Assembly (NCBI RefSeq): GCF_036013745.1
Contig: NZ_CP107880.1
Coordinates: 7,254,001-7,318,000 of the forward strand
Source: Streptomyces sp. NBC_00483
GTDB taxonomy: Bacteria > Actinomycetota > Actinomycetes > Streptomycetales > Streptomycetaceae
Direction: 5' to 3'
Length of the DNA: 64,000 nucleotides
This document shows, piece by piece, positions 56,107-64,000 of this stretch. The translations under genes were made by a program, and so were the position numbers. The number at the start of each line of letters is the position of its first letter. Positions within the stretch are counted from its first letter, which is position 1. The notes under the pieces are model-generated. The model was not told the origin of the DNA and did not search any database. It was given only the letters and a program-made list of their open reading frames with translations.

Positions 56107-57318
56107 TCAAGCCGTATGTGGGTGAGGAACGGGTGCGGTGCCGCTCAACACGCCCTCCAACGCAAACGTCGCCGCACCCAGACTCACCGGATCCGTAGGG
56201 ACGGGCGAAAGGACAATCTCCGCCGCGGCGAACGGCCCCGCCAACGAATGCCGCTCCACCGCCCCCCGAACCTCGCTCACCAGGGGACCGCCCAACGCAC
56301 TGGCGACCCAGCTGCTGAGCACGACGACCTCGGGATTGAGCAGGTTGACGAGATCGGCGACCGCCGCGCCGAGATACCGCGCGGTCTCCCGCACCACATC
56401 GAGCGCCTGCACCGACCCCTCCGCCGCGGCCCGCCCGATCGCCTCGATCGTGGCGGTCTGGTCGTCGGGGTGCAGAAGTGCCGAACTGGGGTACAGCTCC
56501 CGCAAGTTGCGCATGATGCCCGGCGCCCCCGCATACGCCTCCACACACCCCCGGTCACCGCAGTGGCACGGCCGCCCGTCGAGCACGAGCGTGGTGTGCC
56601 CCCACTCGCCGGCACTGTTGGTGACACCCCGATGCAGCGCCCCGCCGAGCGCGAGCCCCGCACCGACACCCGTGCCGAGATTGACGACGACCGCGTCGTC
56701 CCGCCCGCGCGCCGCGCCGAACCACAACTCGGCGACGGTGGACGCACGCAGCGGATTGTCCAAGTACAGGGGTACGTCGAGGTGTTGGGCGAGGAGTTCA
56801 CGCAGCGGCACCGCTTCCCGCCACCCCCAGTTGGGGGCGTACACGCTGATGCCGCCCTGCCGGTCGACGAGCCCCGGCATGCAGACGCCCGCGCCGAGCA
56901 CGGGCCCGCCGGTGTTGGCGTCGAGCACCGCCCGGACCGCGTCCGCGATCACGGCGACCACGTGCCCGGGTTCGTGCGCACCGGGCCGCAGTTGGCGGTC
57001 GGCGCGGGCGACGACTCGCAGGTTCAGGTCGAACAGCTCGGCGTGCACATACGTCTCCGCGACGTCCACGCCGACGAGCGAACCGTGGCCCGCGTCGACG
57101 GAGACGAGGCCGCGCGGCCGCCCGCCCGCCGAGTCCACGAAGCCGCCCGTGACCAGGATCCCCAGGTCGAGCAGCTCCCCGACGAGCGTGGCGACGGTCG
57201 CCGAGCTGAGGCCCGTCTCTGCGGCCAACTCCTGCCGGGAGACGGCGGACCGGTCGAGGCAGCGGCGCAGCACCTCGTACCGGTTCGCCGTCCGTATGTC
57301 GCGGGACGTGCGCTTCAT
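56107..57318 (-). CDS. ROK family transcriptional regulator
   Basis: A 403-residue protein with an N-terminal winged helix ('VSRQELAAETGLSSATVATLVGELLDLGIL', residues about 25-55). A ROK sugar-binding domain follows, with zinc-site cysteines 'CHCGDRGCVE' and 'VVVNLGTGVGAGLALGG'. It likely controls its own operon with the downstream beta-galactosidase and responds to a sugar or sugar phosphate. A GAAAG-GG-CTTTC palindrome lies about 46 bp upstream. Confidence 0.9.
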   Translation of the reverse strand: MKRTSRDIRTANRYEVLRRCLDRSAVSRQELAAETGLSSATVATLVGELLDLGILVTGGFVDSAGGRPRGLVSVDAGHGSLVGVDVAETYVHAELFDLNLRVVARADRQLRPGAHEPGHVVAVIADAVRAVLDANTGGPVLGAGVCMPGLVDRQGGISVYAPNWGWREAVPLRELLAQHLDVPLYLDNPLRASTVAELWFGAARGRDDAVVVNLGTGVGAGLALGGALHRGVTNSAGEWGHTTLVLDGRPCHCGDRGCVEAYAGAPGIMRNLRELYPSSALLHPDDQTATIEAIGRAAAEGSVQALDVVRETARYLGAAVADLVNLLNPEVVVLSSWVASALGGPLVSEVRGAVERHSLAGPFAAAEIVLSPVPTDPVSLGAATFALEGVLSGTAPVPHPHTA

Positions 57319-57363
57319 ACCGTCAGGCTAGGAGCGCCCGACGGACTTCGACAAGGGGTTGGA

Positions 57364-57375
57364 GAAAGGGCTTTC
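57364..57375. promoter_or_regulatory. GAAAGGGCTTTC palindrome upstream of the ROK gene
   Basis: GAAAG-GG-CTTTC is a perfect 5-2-5 inverted repeat in the ROK/lacZ promoter. It is the exact reverse complement of the core of the site ahead of the rhamnogalacturonan lyase (41594-41605), suggesting the same or related regulators. Confidence 0.5.
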
Positions 57376-57398
57376 AAAAGTCCTCTAGAAGCCCCTCC

Positions 57399-59485
<2,087 letters not shown>

Positions 59486-59550
59486 CCGGCGGCCGGGGCG
59501 TACCGTGAAGGGTCGAACCGTAGAACAGCAGAGGGTCGAGGAGTAACGGG

Positions 59551-60873
59551 ATGCAGAGCCGAACGGCGCTGGTAGAGGACCTGATGGAGCGCTTCCCGCA
59601 CGTTCCGAAGGAAGCGGTCTTCAAGGAGGACCTGCTGCGCGGCGGCGTCGCCTTCGACGCGTCGGCGCTGAGTGACAACGAGGACGGCGAGGTCAAGCCG
59701 AAGTCGTACTTCATCTTCTCCTTCGACCACGGCACGCTGCCCGAGCTGGGCGAGGCCGCGCTGCGCCGCCCGCCGGAGGAGATCGTCCTCACGGGCGGCC
59801 CCTACGACCTGCGCCGCACGGTCGTCTCGGTCCGCGTGAACCCGAAGTCCCCGTACCGCGTCGCCGCGAACGAGGACGGCATGCTCGGCCTCTACCTCGA
59901 CGGCAAGCGCATCTCCGACGTGGGCGTGCCGCCGATGCCGGAGTACTACCGGCACAAGCTCTCCAACGGGAAGTCGGTCATGGAGGTGGCGCCCACGATC
60001 CAGTGGGGCTACCTGATCTACCTGACCGCGTTCCGGGTCTGCCAGTACTTCGGCGCCAAGGAGGAGTGCCAGTACTGCGACATCAACCACAACTGGCGCC
60101 AGCACAAGGCGGCCGGCCGCCCGTACACGGGCGTGAAGGACGTGGACGAGGTCCTCGAGGCCCTCGAGATCATCGACAAGTACGACACCGCGAAGGCGTC
60201 GACCGCGTACACGCTCACCGGCGGCGCGATCACGTCGAAGGTCCAGGGCCTGGACGAGGCGGACTTCTACGGGCGGTACGCCAAGGCCATCGAGGAGTAC
60301 TTCCCGGGCCGCTGGATCGGCAAGGTCGTCGCCCAGGCGCTGCCCAAGGACGATGTGCAGCGCTTCAAGGACTACGGCGTGCAGATCTACCACCCCAACT
60401 TCGAGGTGTGGGACGAGTACCTGTTCAAGATGTACTGCCCCGGCAAGGAGCGCTACGTCGGCCGCGACGAGTGGCACAAGCGGATCCTCGACTCGCGCGA
60501 GGTCTTCGGCGCGCGCAACGTGATCCCGAACTTCGTGGCGGGCGTCGAGATGGCCGAGCCGTTCGGCTTCAAGACCGTCGACGAGGCCATCGCCTCCACC
60601 ACCGAGGGCCTGCGCTTCTTCATGTCGAACGGCATCACGCCGCGCTTCACCACGTGGTGCCCCGAGCCGACGACGCCGCTCGGCAAGGAGAACCCGGACG
60701 GCGCGCCGCTGGAGTACCACATCCGGCTGCTCGACGCCTACCGCTCGACCATGGACGAGTACGGCCTGTCGTCGCCTCCCGGCTACGGTCCGGCGGGCGC
60801 GGGCCGGGCCGTGTTCTCGGTCAGCTCGTTCATGGACAGCCTCGCGCCCAACGAAGAGGCCGTGGAGTTCTGA
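59551..60873 (+). CDS. Radical SAM protein with unusual CX8CX2C motif
   Basis: A 440-residue protein. The cluster cysteines appear to be C164, C173 and C176 in 'VCQYFGAKEECQYCDI', a CX8CX2C spacing instead of CX3CX2C. Downstream 'STAYTLTGGAITSK' is the GGE-like SAM-contact strand, and the rest reads as a TIM-type barrel ('HPNFEVWDEYLFKMYCPGKE', 'IPNFVAGVEMAEPFGF', 'TPRFTTWCPEPTTPL'). A 150-residue N-terminal part precedes the motif. An AGGAG lies eight bases before the ATG. The reaction is unknown. It converges with asparaginase. Confidence 0.78.
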   Translation: MQSRTALVEDLMERFPHVPKEAVFKEDLLRGGVAFDASALSDNEDGEVKPKSYFIFSFDHGTLPELGEAALRRPPEEIVLTGGPYDLRRTVVSVRVNPKSPYRVAANEDGMLGLYLDGKRISDVGVPPMPEYYRHKLSNGKSVMEVAPTIQWGYLIYLTAFRVCQYFGAKEECQYCDINHNWRQHKAAGRPYTGVKDVDEVLEALEIIDKYDTAKASTAYTLTGGAITSKVQGLDEADFYGRYAKAIEEYFPGRWIGKVVAQALPKDDVQRFKDYGVQIYHPNFEVWDEYLFKMYCPGKERYVGRDEWHKRILDSREVFGARNVIPNFVAGVEMAEPFGFKTVDEAIASTTEGLRFFMSNGITPRFTTWCPEPTTPLGKENPDGAPLEYHIRLLDAYRSTMDEYGLSSPPGYGPAGAGRAVFSVSSFMDSLAPNEEAVEF

Positions 60874-60892
60874 GTCCCGCTCTCTGATCCTG

Positions 60893-61921
60893 TTACGCGG
60901 CCGCCTGCTCGCCGGACGCCTCGGTGCCGGCGGGCAGTGCGCCCGGCGCGTCGATCAGGCGGCCGAGCAGGTCGGGCCGGGCGGCGGGGGAGACGTCCGC
61001 GAGGAGCGCGGCCAGGACGGCGATTCGGGTCTGGCCCGCGCGCAGCGTGCCGCTGAGCACGGCGCCCGCGGCGACCAGGTCGACGGCGCCGCCGCCCGTG
61101 TAGATCTCGGCGAGCGGGCCCGCGGATACGCGCGTAGACACGGCGACGAGGACTCCGCGGCGTACAGCTGAGGACACCGCGTCGACCAGCTCCGGCGTCG
61201 CGTTCCCCGCGCCCGTGGCCACCAGCACGATGCCGCGCGCGCCCGCGGCGACGGCCGCCTCGAAGAGCGTGGCGTCGGCGTCGCTGTGGTGCATGACGAT
61301 GTCGACGCGCGGTATCTCCGTTCCGGCCCCCGGCTGCGGCAGCGGGGCCGGGCGGCTCGGCTTGTGGCGCAGGTCTACGCGGCCGAAACCGAGCCGGCCG
61401 AGCGGGCCTGCCGACGGGTCGGCGAAGGCGTCGGCCGCGAGGGTCTGCGTCTTCACGGTGCCGCGAGCGGCGTGCACCTTTCCGTCGAAGGCGACGAGTA
61501 CGCCCAGGTCACGCACGTTCGCGGCGAGCTGGAGCGCGTCGTACATGTTCCCGGGCCCGTCGCCCTCGGCCTGGCCGAGCGGCTTCTGGGCGCCGGTGAA
61601 GACGACCGGGCGCGGGTCGTCGTGGTGCAGGTCGAGCAGGAACGCGGACTCCTCCAGGGTGTCCGTGCCGTGCGTGACCACGATGCCGTCGACGGACGGG
61701 TCGGCGAGCACCTCGCGCACCGTGCGCAGCAGCGTCAGCTGGAGCTCCGTCGTCATCCGCGAGCTGTTCACGTTGAACAGGTCGACGACGTCCACCTCGA
61801 CCCCCTCCGGCAGCGCGGCCGACGCGAGCACCGTGTCCCCGCCGGCGTCGGCGGCGTAGCCGGTGCCCTGCCAGCGGCTCGCGATGGTGCCGCCGGTGCT
61901 GATGAGGGTGATGCGTGCCAT
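60893..61921 (-). CDS. ansA: Asparaginase
   Basis: A 342-residue type I/II asparaginase. The N-terminal nucleophile threonine is in 'LISTGGTIAS' (T12), and the second triad is in 'VVTHGTDTLEES' and 'TGAQKPLGQ'. It has no signal peptide, so it is the cytoplasmic form that hydrolyses L-asparagine to aspartate and ammonia. It is divergent from an Lrp/AsnC regulator with two GCGCAAT-type inverted repeats between them. Confidence 0.92.
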   Translation of the reverse strand: MARITLISTGGTIASRWQGTGYAADAGGDTVLASAALPEGVEVDVVDLFNVNSSRMTTELQLTLLRTVREVLADPSVDGIVVTHGTDTLEESAFLLDLHHDDPRPVVFTGAQKPLGQAEGDGPGNMYDALQLAANVRDLGVLVAFDGKVHAARGTVKTQTLAADAFADPSAGPLGRLGFGRVDLRHKPSRPAPLPQPGAGTEIPRVDIVMHHSDADATLFEAAVAAGARGIVLVATGAGNATPELVDAVSSAVRRGVLVAVSTRVSAGPLAEIYTGGGAVDLVAAGAVLSGTLRAGQTRIAVLAALLADVSPAARPDLLGRLIDAPGALPAGTEASGEQAAA

Positions 61922-62017
61922 GTGACCTGCCTCGCGAATAGTCGGCGCTCGCGTAGTGGGCGCTCGCGCGCGTGGGGAGCGTATGTTCGATCTACAGCAA
62001 GGATAAATCGTGATCTG

Positions 62018-62075
62018 CGCAATCGGATTGCGAATCCTGGCCGATGATCGCGCAAAGCGTGGTGCATGATTGCGC
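62018..62075. promoter_or_regulatory. Two Lrp-type inverted repeats between ansA and the regulator
   Basis: CGCAAT-CGG-ATTGCG (62018-62032) and GCGCAA-N14-TTGCGC (62050-62075) share the half-site CGCAA. The second ends one base before the regulator ATG. Lrp octamers bind such spaced half-sites, so both genes are likely controlled from here. Confidence 0.6.
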
Positions 62076-62076
62076 C

Positions 62077-62526
62077 ATGGACCGGATCGACCTGCATATC
62101 TTGCGCGAGCTCCAGGAGGACGGCCGCCTGAGCAATCAGGACCTGGCCGCCCGCGTCGGCCTCAGCCCGTCCCCGTGCATGCGCCGCGTGCGGCAGCTGG
62201 AGAAGGACGGCGTCATCCAGGGCTACCGCGCGATCGTCGACCCGGACGCCGTCGGCCGCGGCTTCGAGGTCCTCGTCTCCATCGAGGTGCGTCGCGACCG
62301 GGCCTCCGTCGAGGCCTTCGAGCACGCGCTCCAGGACATCCCCGACGTCATCGAGGCCTACCGCCTCTTCGGCAGCCCCGGCTGCCTGCTGCGCATCGCG
62401 GTCGCCGACCTCGCCGCGTACGAACGCCTGTGGATCGAGGAGCTCACCGCGCTCGACGGGGTCACCGAGGTGAACTCGCAGATCATCATGAAGCGCATCA
62501 AGGAGCCGAAGGGGCTGCCGGTCTAG
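62077..62526 (+). CDS. Lrp/AsnC family regulator
   Basis: A 149-residue protein with an N-terminal winged helix ('RLSNQDLAARVGLSPSPCMRRVRQLEKDGVIQGY') and a C-terminal RAM ligand domain ('VIEAYRLFGSPGCLLRIAV'). It is divergent from asparaginase and probably senses asparagine or aspartate. The ATG at 62077 (MDRIDLHIL) was chosen by family alignment. The last 18 bases are repeated twice downstream. Confidence 0.9.
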   Translation: MDRIDLHILRELQEDGRLSNQDLAARVGLSPSPCMRRVRQLEKDGVIQGYRAIVDPDAVGRGFEVLVSIEVRRDRASVEAFEHALQDIPDVIEAYRLFGSPGCLLRIAVADLAAYERLWIEELTALDGVTEVNSQIIMKRIKEPKGLPV

Positions 62527-62562
62527 AGGCAGCTGCCGGTCTGGAAGGGGCTGCCGGTCTGG
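62509..62562 (+). repeat. Three 18-bp copies of the Lrp gene tail
   Basis: AAGGGGCTGCCGGTCTAG ends the gene. AGGCAGCTGCCGGTCTGG and AAGGGGCTGCCGGTCTGG follow head to tail, with the TAG changed to TGG in both. Confidence 0.85.
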
Positions 62563-62573
62563 CCGACAGCCCC
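62547..62573. terminator. Terminator hairpin after the Lrp gene
   Basis: GGGGCTGCCGG and CCGACAGCCCC pair in 10 of 11 positions around TCTGG, between the convergent Lrp and AlaRS-like genes. The left arm is part of the third repeat unit. Confidence 0.75.
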
Positions 62574-62580
62574 TGGGGCG

Positions 62581-63747
62581 CTACCGCTCCCGCAGGTTCA
62601 GCACCAGCTCGCGCGGCAGCCCGTGGGTGTCGTGCAGATAGTGCAGGTCCTCCTCGCTCAGCGGGCCCGAGAATCGCGGCCGTGACAGCACCTTCCTGCC
62701 GCGCTCCAGGAGCCGGTCGAAGCGCAGCTCCTCGTCGAGCAGTACCTGGCGGACGTACGACGGGTCGACGTCCTGGCGGAAGTGGTCCAGGGTGTGCCGG
62801 ATCAGCTCGACCGGCAGGTCCCCGAGCGTGCGGGTCGGATCCTCGCGGCGCAGCACGGTCAGCACCCTGCGGATCAGCCGGCGCAGCACGTATCCGCGCC
62901 CGGTGTTCGACGGCCGCACCCCGTCGCCGACGACCACGACGGACGAGCGCAGATGGTCGCCGACCACCCGGAACGACGGCTCGTCCAGCGGCCACAGGCC
63001 CGGCAGCAACCGCCGCCACGGATCGAAGACATCGCACTCGAAGACGGACGTCCTGCCCTGCAACAGCGTGGAAAGCCGCTCCAGGCCGAGGCCCGTGTCG
63101 ACGTTGCGCTGGGGGAGCGGCACCAACGAGCCGTCGTCCAGGCGCCGGTAACGCATCGTCACGTGGTTCCACACCTCCACCCAGCGCTCGTCCTTGGTCG
63201 GCGTCGACTCCGGCGGGGTGTCCCCGGTCCACAGGAAGATCTCCGAGTCGGGACCGCACGGCCCGGTCGGCCCGTTGTCCCACCAGTTGTCCTCGACGGT
63301 CTCCTCGATCGGCAACCCGCGCCGCTCCCACACCTCCCGCGAACCGGTGTCGGGCCCTGTCTGCTCGTCGCCGCCGAACACGGTCACGTACAGCATCCGC
63401 GGATCGATGCCGAAGCCCTCGGTGAGCAACTCGTATCCCCACTCCAGGCTCTGCGGCCCCTCGTAGTCGCCGAGCGACCACGTGCCGAGCATCTCGAAGA
63501 CCGTCAGATGCGTGGGGTCGCCGACCTCCTCCAGGTCCGTGGTCCGCAGACACCGCTGTACGTTGACGAGCCGTCGGCCCAGCGGATGGGGGCGGCCCTC
63601 CAGGTACGGGGTGAGCGGGTGCATCCCGGAGGTGGTGAACAGGACCGGGTCGCCGGGCGGCGGCAGCAGGGTCGAGCCGGTGATCCGGCGGTGGCCGCGG
63701 TCCTCGTAGAACTCGGTGAACGTGCGGATGACGTCGTCGGTGCGCAT
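62581..63747 (-). CDS. AlaRS-like protein, catalytic domain only
   Basis: A 388-residue class II aminoacyl-tRNA synthetase catalytic domain of the alanyl type: motif 1 near 'GSTLLPPPGDPVLFTTSGMH', motif 2 'NVQRCLRTTDLEEVGDPTHL' with 'VFEMLGTWSLGDY', and motif 3 'GLGLERLSTLLQG'. 'YVLRRLIRRVL' begins the tRNA-recognition helices, but the protein stops about 60 residues later. It lacks the editing and C-Ala domains of AlaRS (about 880 residues). It could charge a tRNA, a carrier protein or a small molecule, or be regulatory. AAGGAG lies eight bases before the ATG at 63747. A leader peptide and terminator precede it. Confidence 0.82.
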   Translation of the reverse strand: MRTDDVIRTFTEFYEDRGHRRITGSTLLPPPGDPVLFTTSGMHPLTPYLEGRPHPLGRRLVNVQRCLRTTDLEEVGDPTHLTVFEMLGTWSLGDYEGPQSLEWGYELLTEGFGIDPRMLYVTVFGGDEQTGPDTGSREVWERRGLPIEETVEDNWWDNGPTGPCGPDSEIFLWTGDTPPESTPTKDERWVEVWNHVTMRYRRLDDGSLVPLPQRNVDTGLGLERLSTLLQGRTSVFECDVFDPWRRLLPGLWPLDEPSFRVVGDHLRSSVVVVGDGVRPSNTGRGYVLRRLIRRVLTVLRREDPTRTLGDLPVELIRHTLDHFRQDVDPSYVRQVLLDEELRFDRLLERGRKVLSRPRFSGPLSEEDLHYLHDTHGLPRELVLNLRER

Positions 63748-63813
63748 GGGGTGACTCCTTCGCGTGATGCGGGCGGGAGGCACCGGAAGCGGCCGGACGG
63801 AGCGCGGTGGGGC

Positions 63814-63847
63814 AAAAAAGTACCGGCGGCCGTTTCCGGTCGCCGGT
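63814..63847 (-). terminator. Intrinsic terminator with U-tract in the leader (attenuator)
   Basis: On this strand ACCGGCG (63847-63841) pairs with CGCCGGT (63828-63822), with an inner CCG/CGG stem and a small loop, and is followed by AC and six T residues. Such a U-tract is rare in Streptomyces terminators. The hairpin lies 67 bp before the AlaRS-like start and 17 bp after the leader stop, so it would stop transcription before the gene. Confidence 0.75.
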
Positions 63848-63864
63848 GGGAAGAGGTGGGTACG

Positions 63865-63936
63865 TCAGGCGGCGGCAACCGGCGAGCTGGTCGCTCGCGC
63901 GGTCGCGGTGGTGGTGCTGCGGTCCATGACGTCCAT
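63865..63936 (-). CDS. Thr/Ala-rich leader peptide of the AlaRS-like gene (23 aa)
   Basis: A 23-codon ORF from ATG 63936 contains RSTTTATARATSS and ends PVAAA; five Thr, six Ala and three Ser codons make up more than half of it, with three ACC codons in a row. A TACCTT box (63944-63949) lies 7 bases upstream, so the transcript may be leaderless. Its codons 18-20 contain CGCCGGT (63884-63878), identical to the 3' arm of the terminator, so it can pair with the terminator's 5' arm. This is the design of amino-acid attenuators. Confidence 0.7.
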   Translation of the reverse strand: MDVMDRSTTTATARATSSPVAAA

Positions 63937-63943
63937 GCCCTCG

Positions 63944-63949
63944 AAGGTA
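63944..63949 (-). promoter_or_regulatory. TACCTT -10 box of the attenuated transcript
   Basis: TACCTT lies 7 bases before the leader ATG, the spacing of leaderless Streptomyces promoters. No clear -35 was seen. The rest of the sequence to the window end shows no gene. Confidence 0.4.
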
Positions 63950-64000
63950 ACGCGGTCCGCCCCGCCGCGGCCAGGCATTTTCTGTGGGTCCGCCCACGGT

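Overview
The window is very GC-rich (roughly 70% or more), uses GTG as well as ATG starts, and packs genes with ATGA/GTGA stop-start overlaps. It carries gene families typical of Streptomyces: an alditol oxidase close to AldO, a Cml-type chloramphenicol efflux pump, AidB, a mycothiol-type DinB-fold protein, and the cysIHCDN sulfur locus. I read it as chromosomal DNA of a Streptomyces or a close relative. No tRNA, rRNA, CRISPR array, transposase or phage gene was seen.

Layout. (1) 1-3.9 kb: the end of a ketopantoate-reductase-like gene, a DinB-fold protein, and an MFS pump divergent from an ArsR-type regulator across a perfect palindrome. (2) 3.9-10.9 kb: assimilatory sulfate reduction, with a leader peptide, sulfite reductase, a 59-residue zinc-ribbon protein, cysH, cysC, cysD, cysN, a decayed sulfonate permease and a sirohydrochlorin chelatase. 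(3) 11-15 kb: a GNAT, an MMPL exporter with its MarR regulator, and a DUF1266 protein. (4) 15.2-21.9 kb: a four-carbon sugar or sugar-acid locus with a PdxA2-type dehydrogenase, a TctABC tripartite transporter, a GntR regulator, an AP-endonuclease-fold isomerase and a TIM-like isomerase. (5) 22-33 kb: a GAF regulator, aidB, and a five-gene operon that looks like a poly(2,3-diaminopropionate)-type synthetase: SbnA and SbnB to make Dap, an Fe(II)/2-oxoglutarate hydroxylase, an adenylation-thiolation protein, and a separate thiolation plus six-TM tandem-domain protein like the back half of epsilon-polylysine synthetase. (6) 33-44 kb: housekeeping and accessory genes and a rhamnogalacturonan lyase/acetylesterase pair. 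(7) 44-50 kb: a Cml-type pump with a TetR regulator, a quinone-oxidoreductase-like gene with a divergent AraC regulator, and NAD synthetase. (8) 50.5-53 kb: a two-gene conflict-type module, a small EACC1-like protein and a caspase tethered through one membrane helix to a phytase-like beta-propeller. (9) 53-64 kb: beta-galactosidase with a ROK regulator, alditol oxidase, a radical SAM protein with an unusual cysteine spacing, asparaginase next to an Lrp regulator, and an AlaRS-like stand-alone catalytic domain behind what looks like a complete ribosome-controlled attenuator.

The strongest leads are the caspase/phytase-like module, the split poly-amino-acid synthetase, and the Thr/Ala-rich leader peptide with mutually exclusive hairpins ahead of the AlaRS-like gene. 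A further pattern crosses functional groups: several unrelated genes have the last 13-21 bases of their coding sequence, stop codon included, tandemly repeated just downstream, often with TAG changed to TGG in the extra copies.
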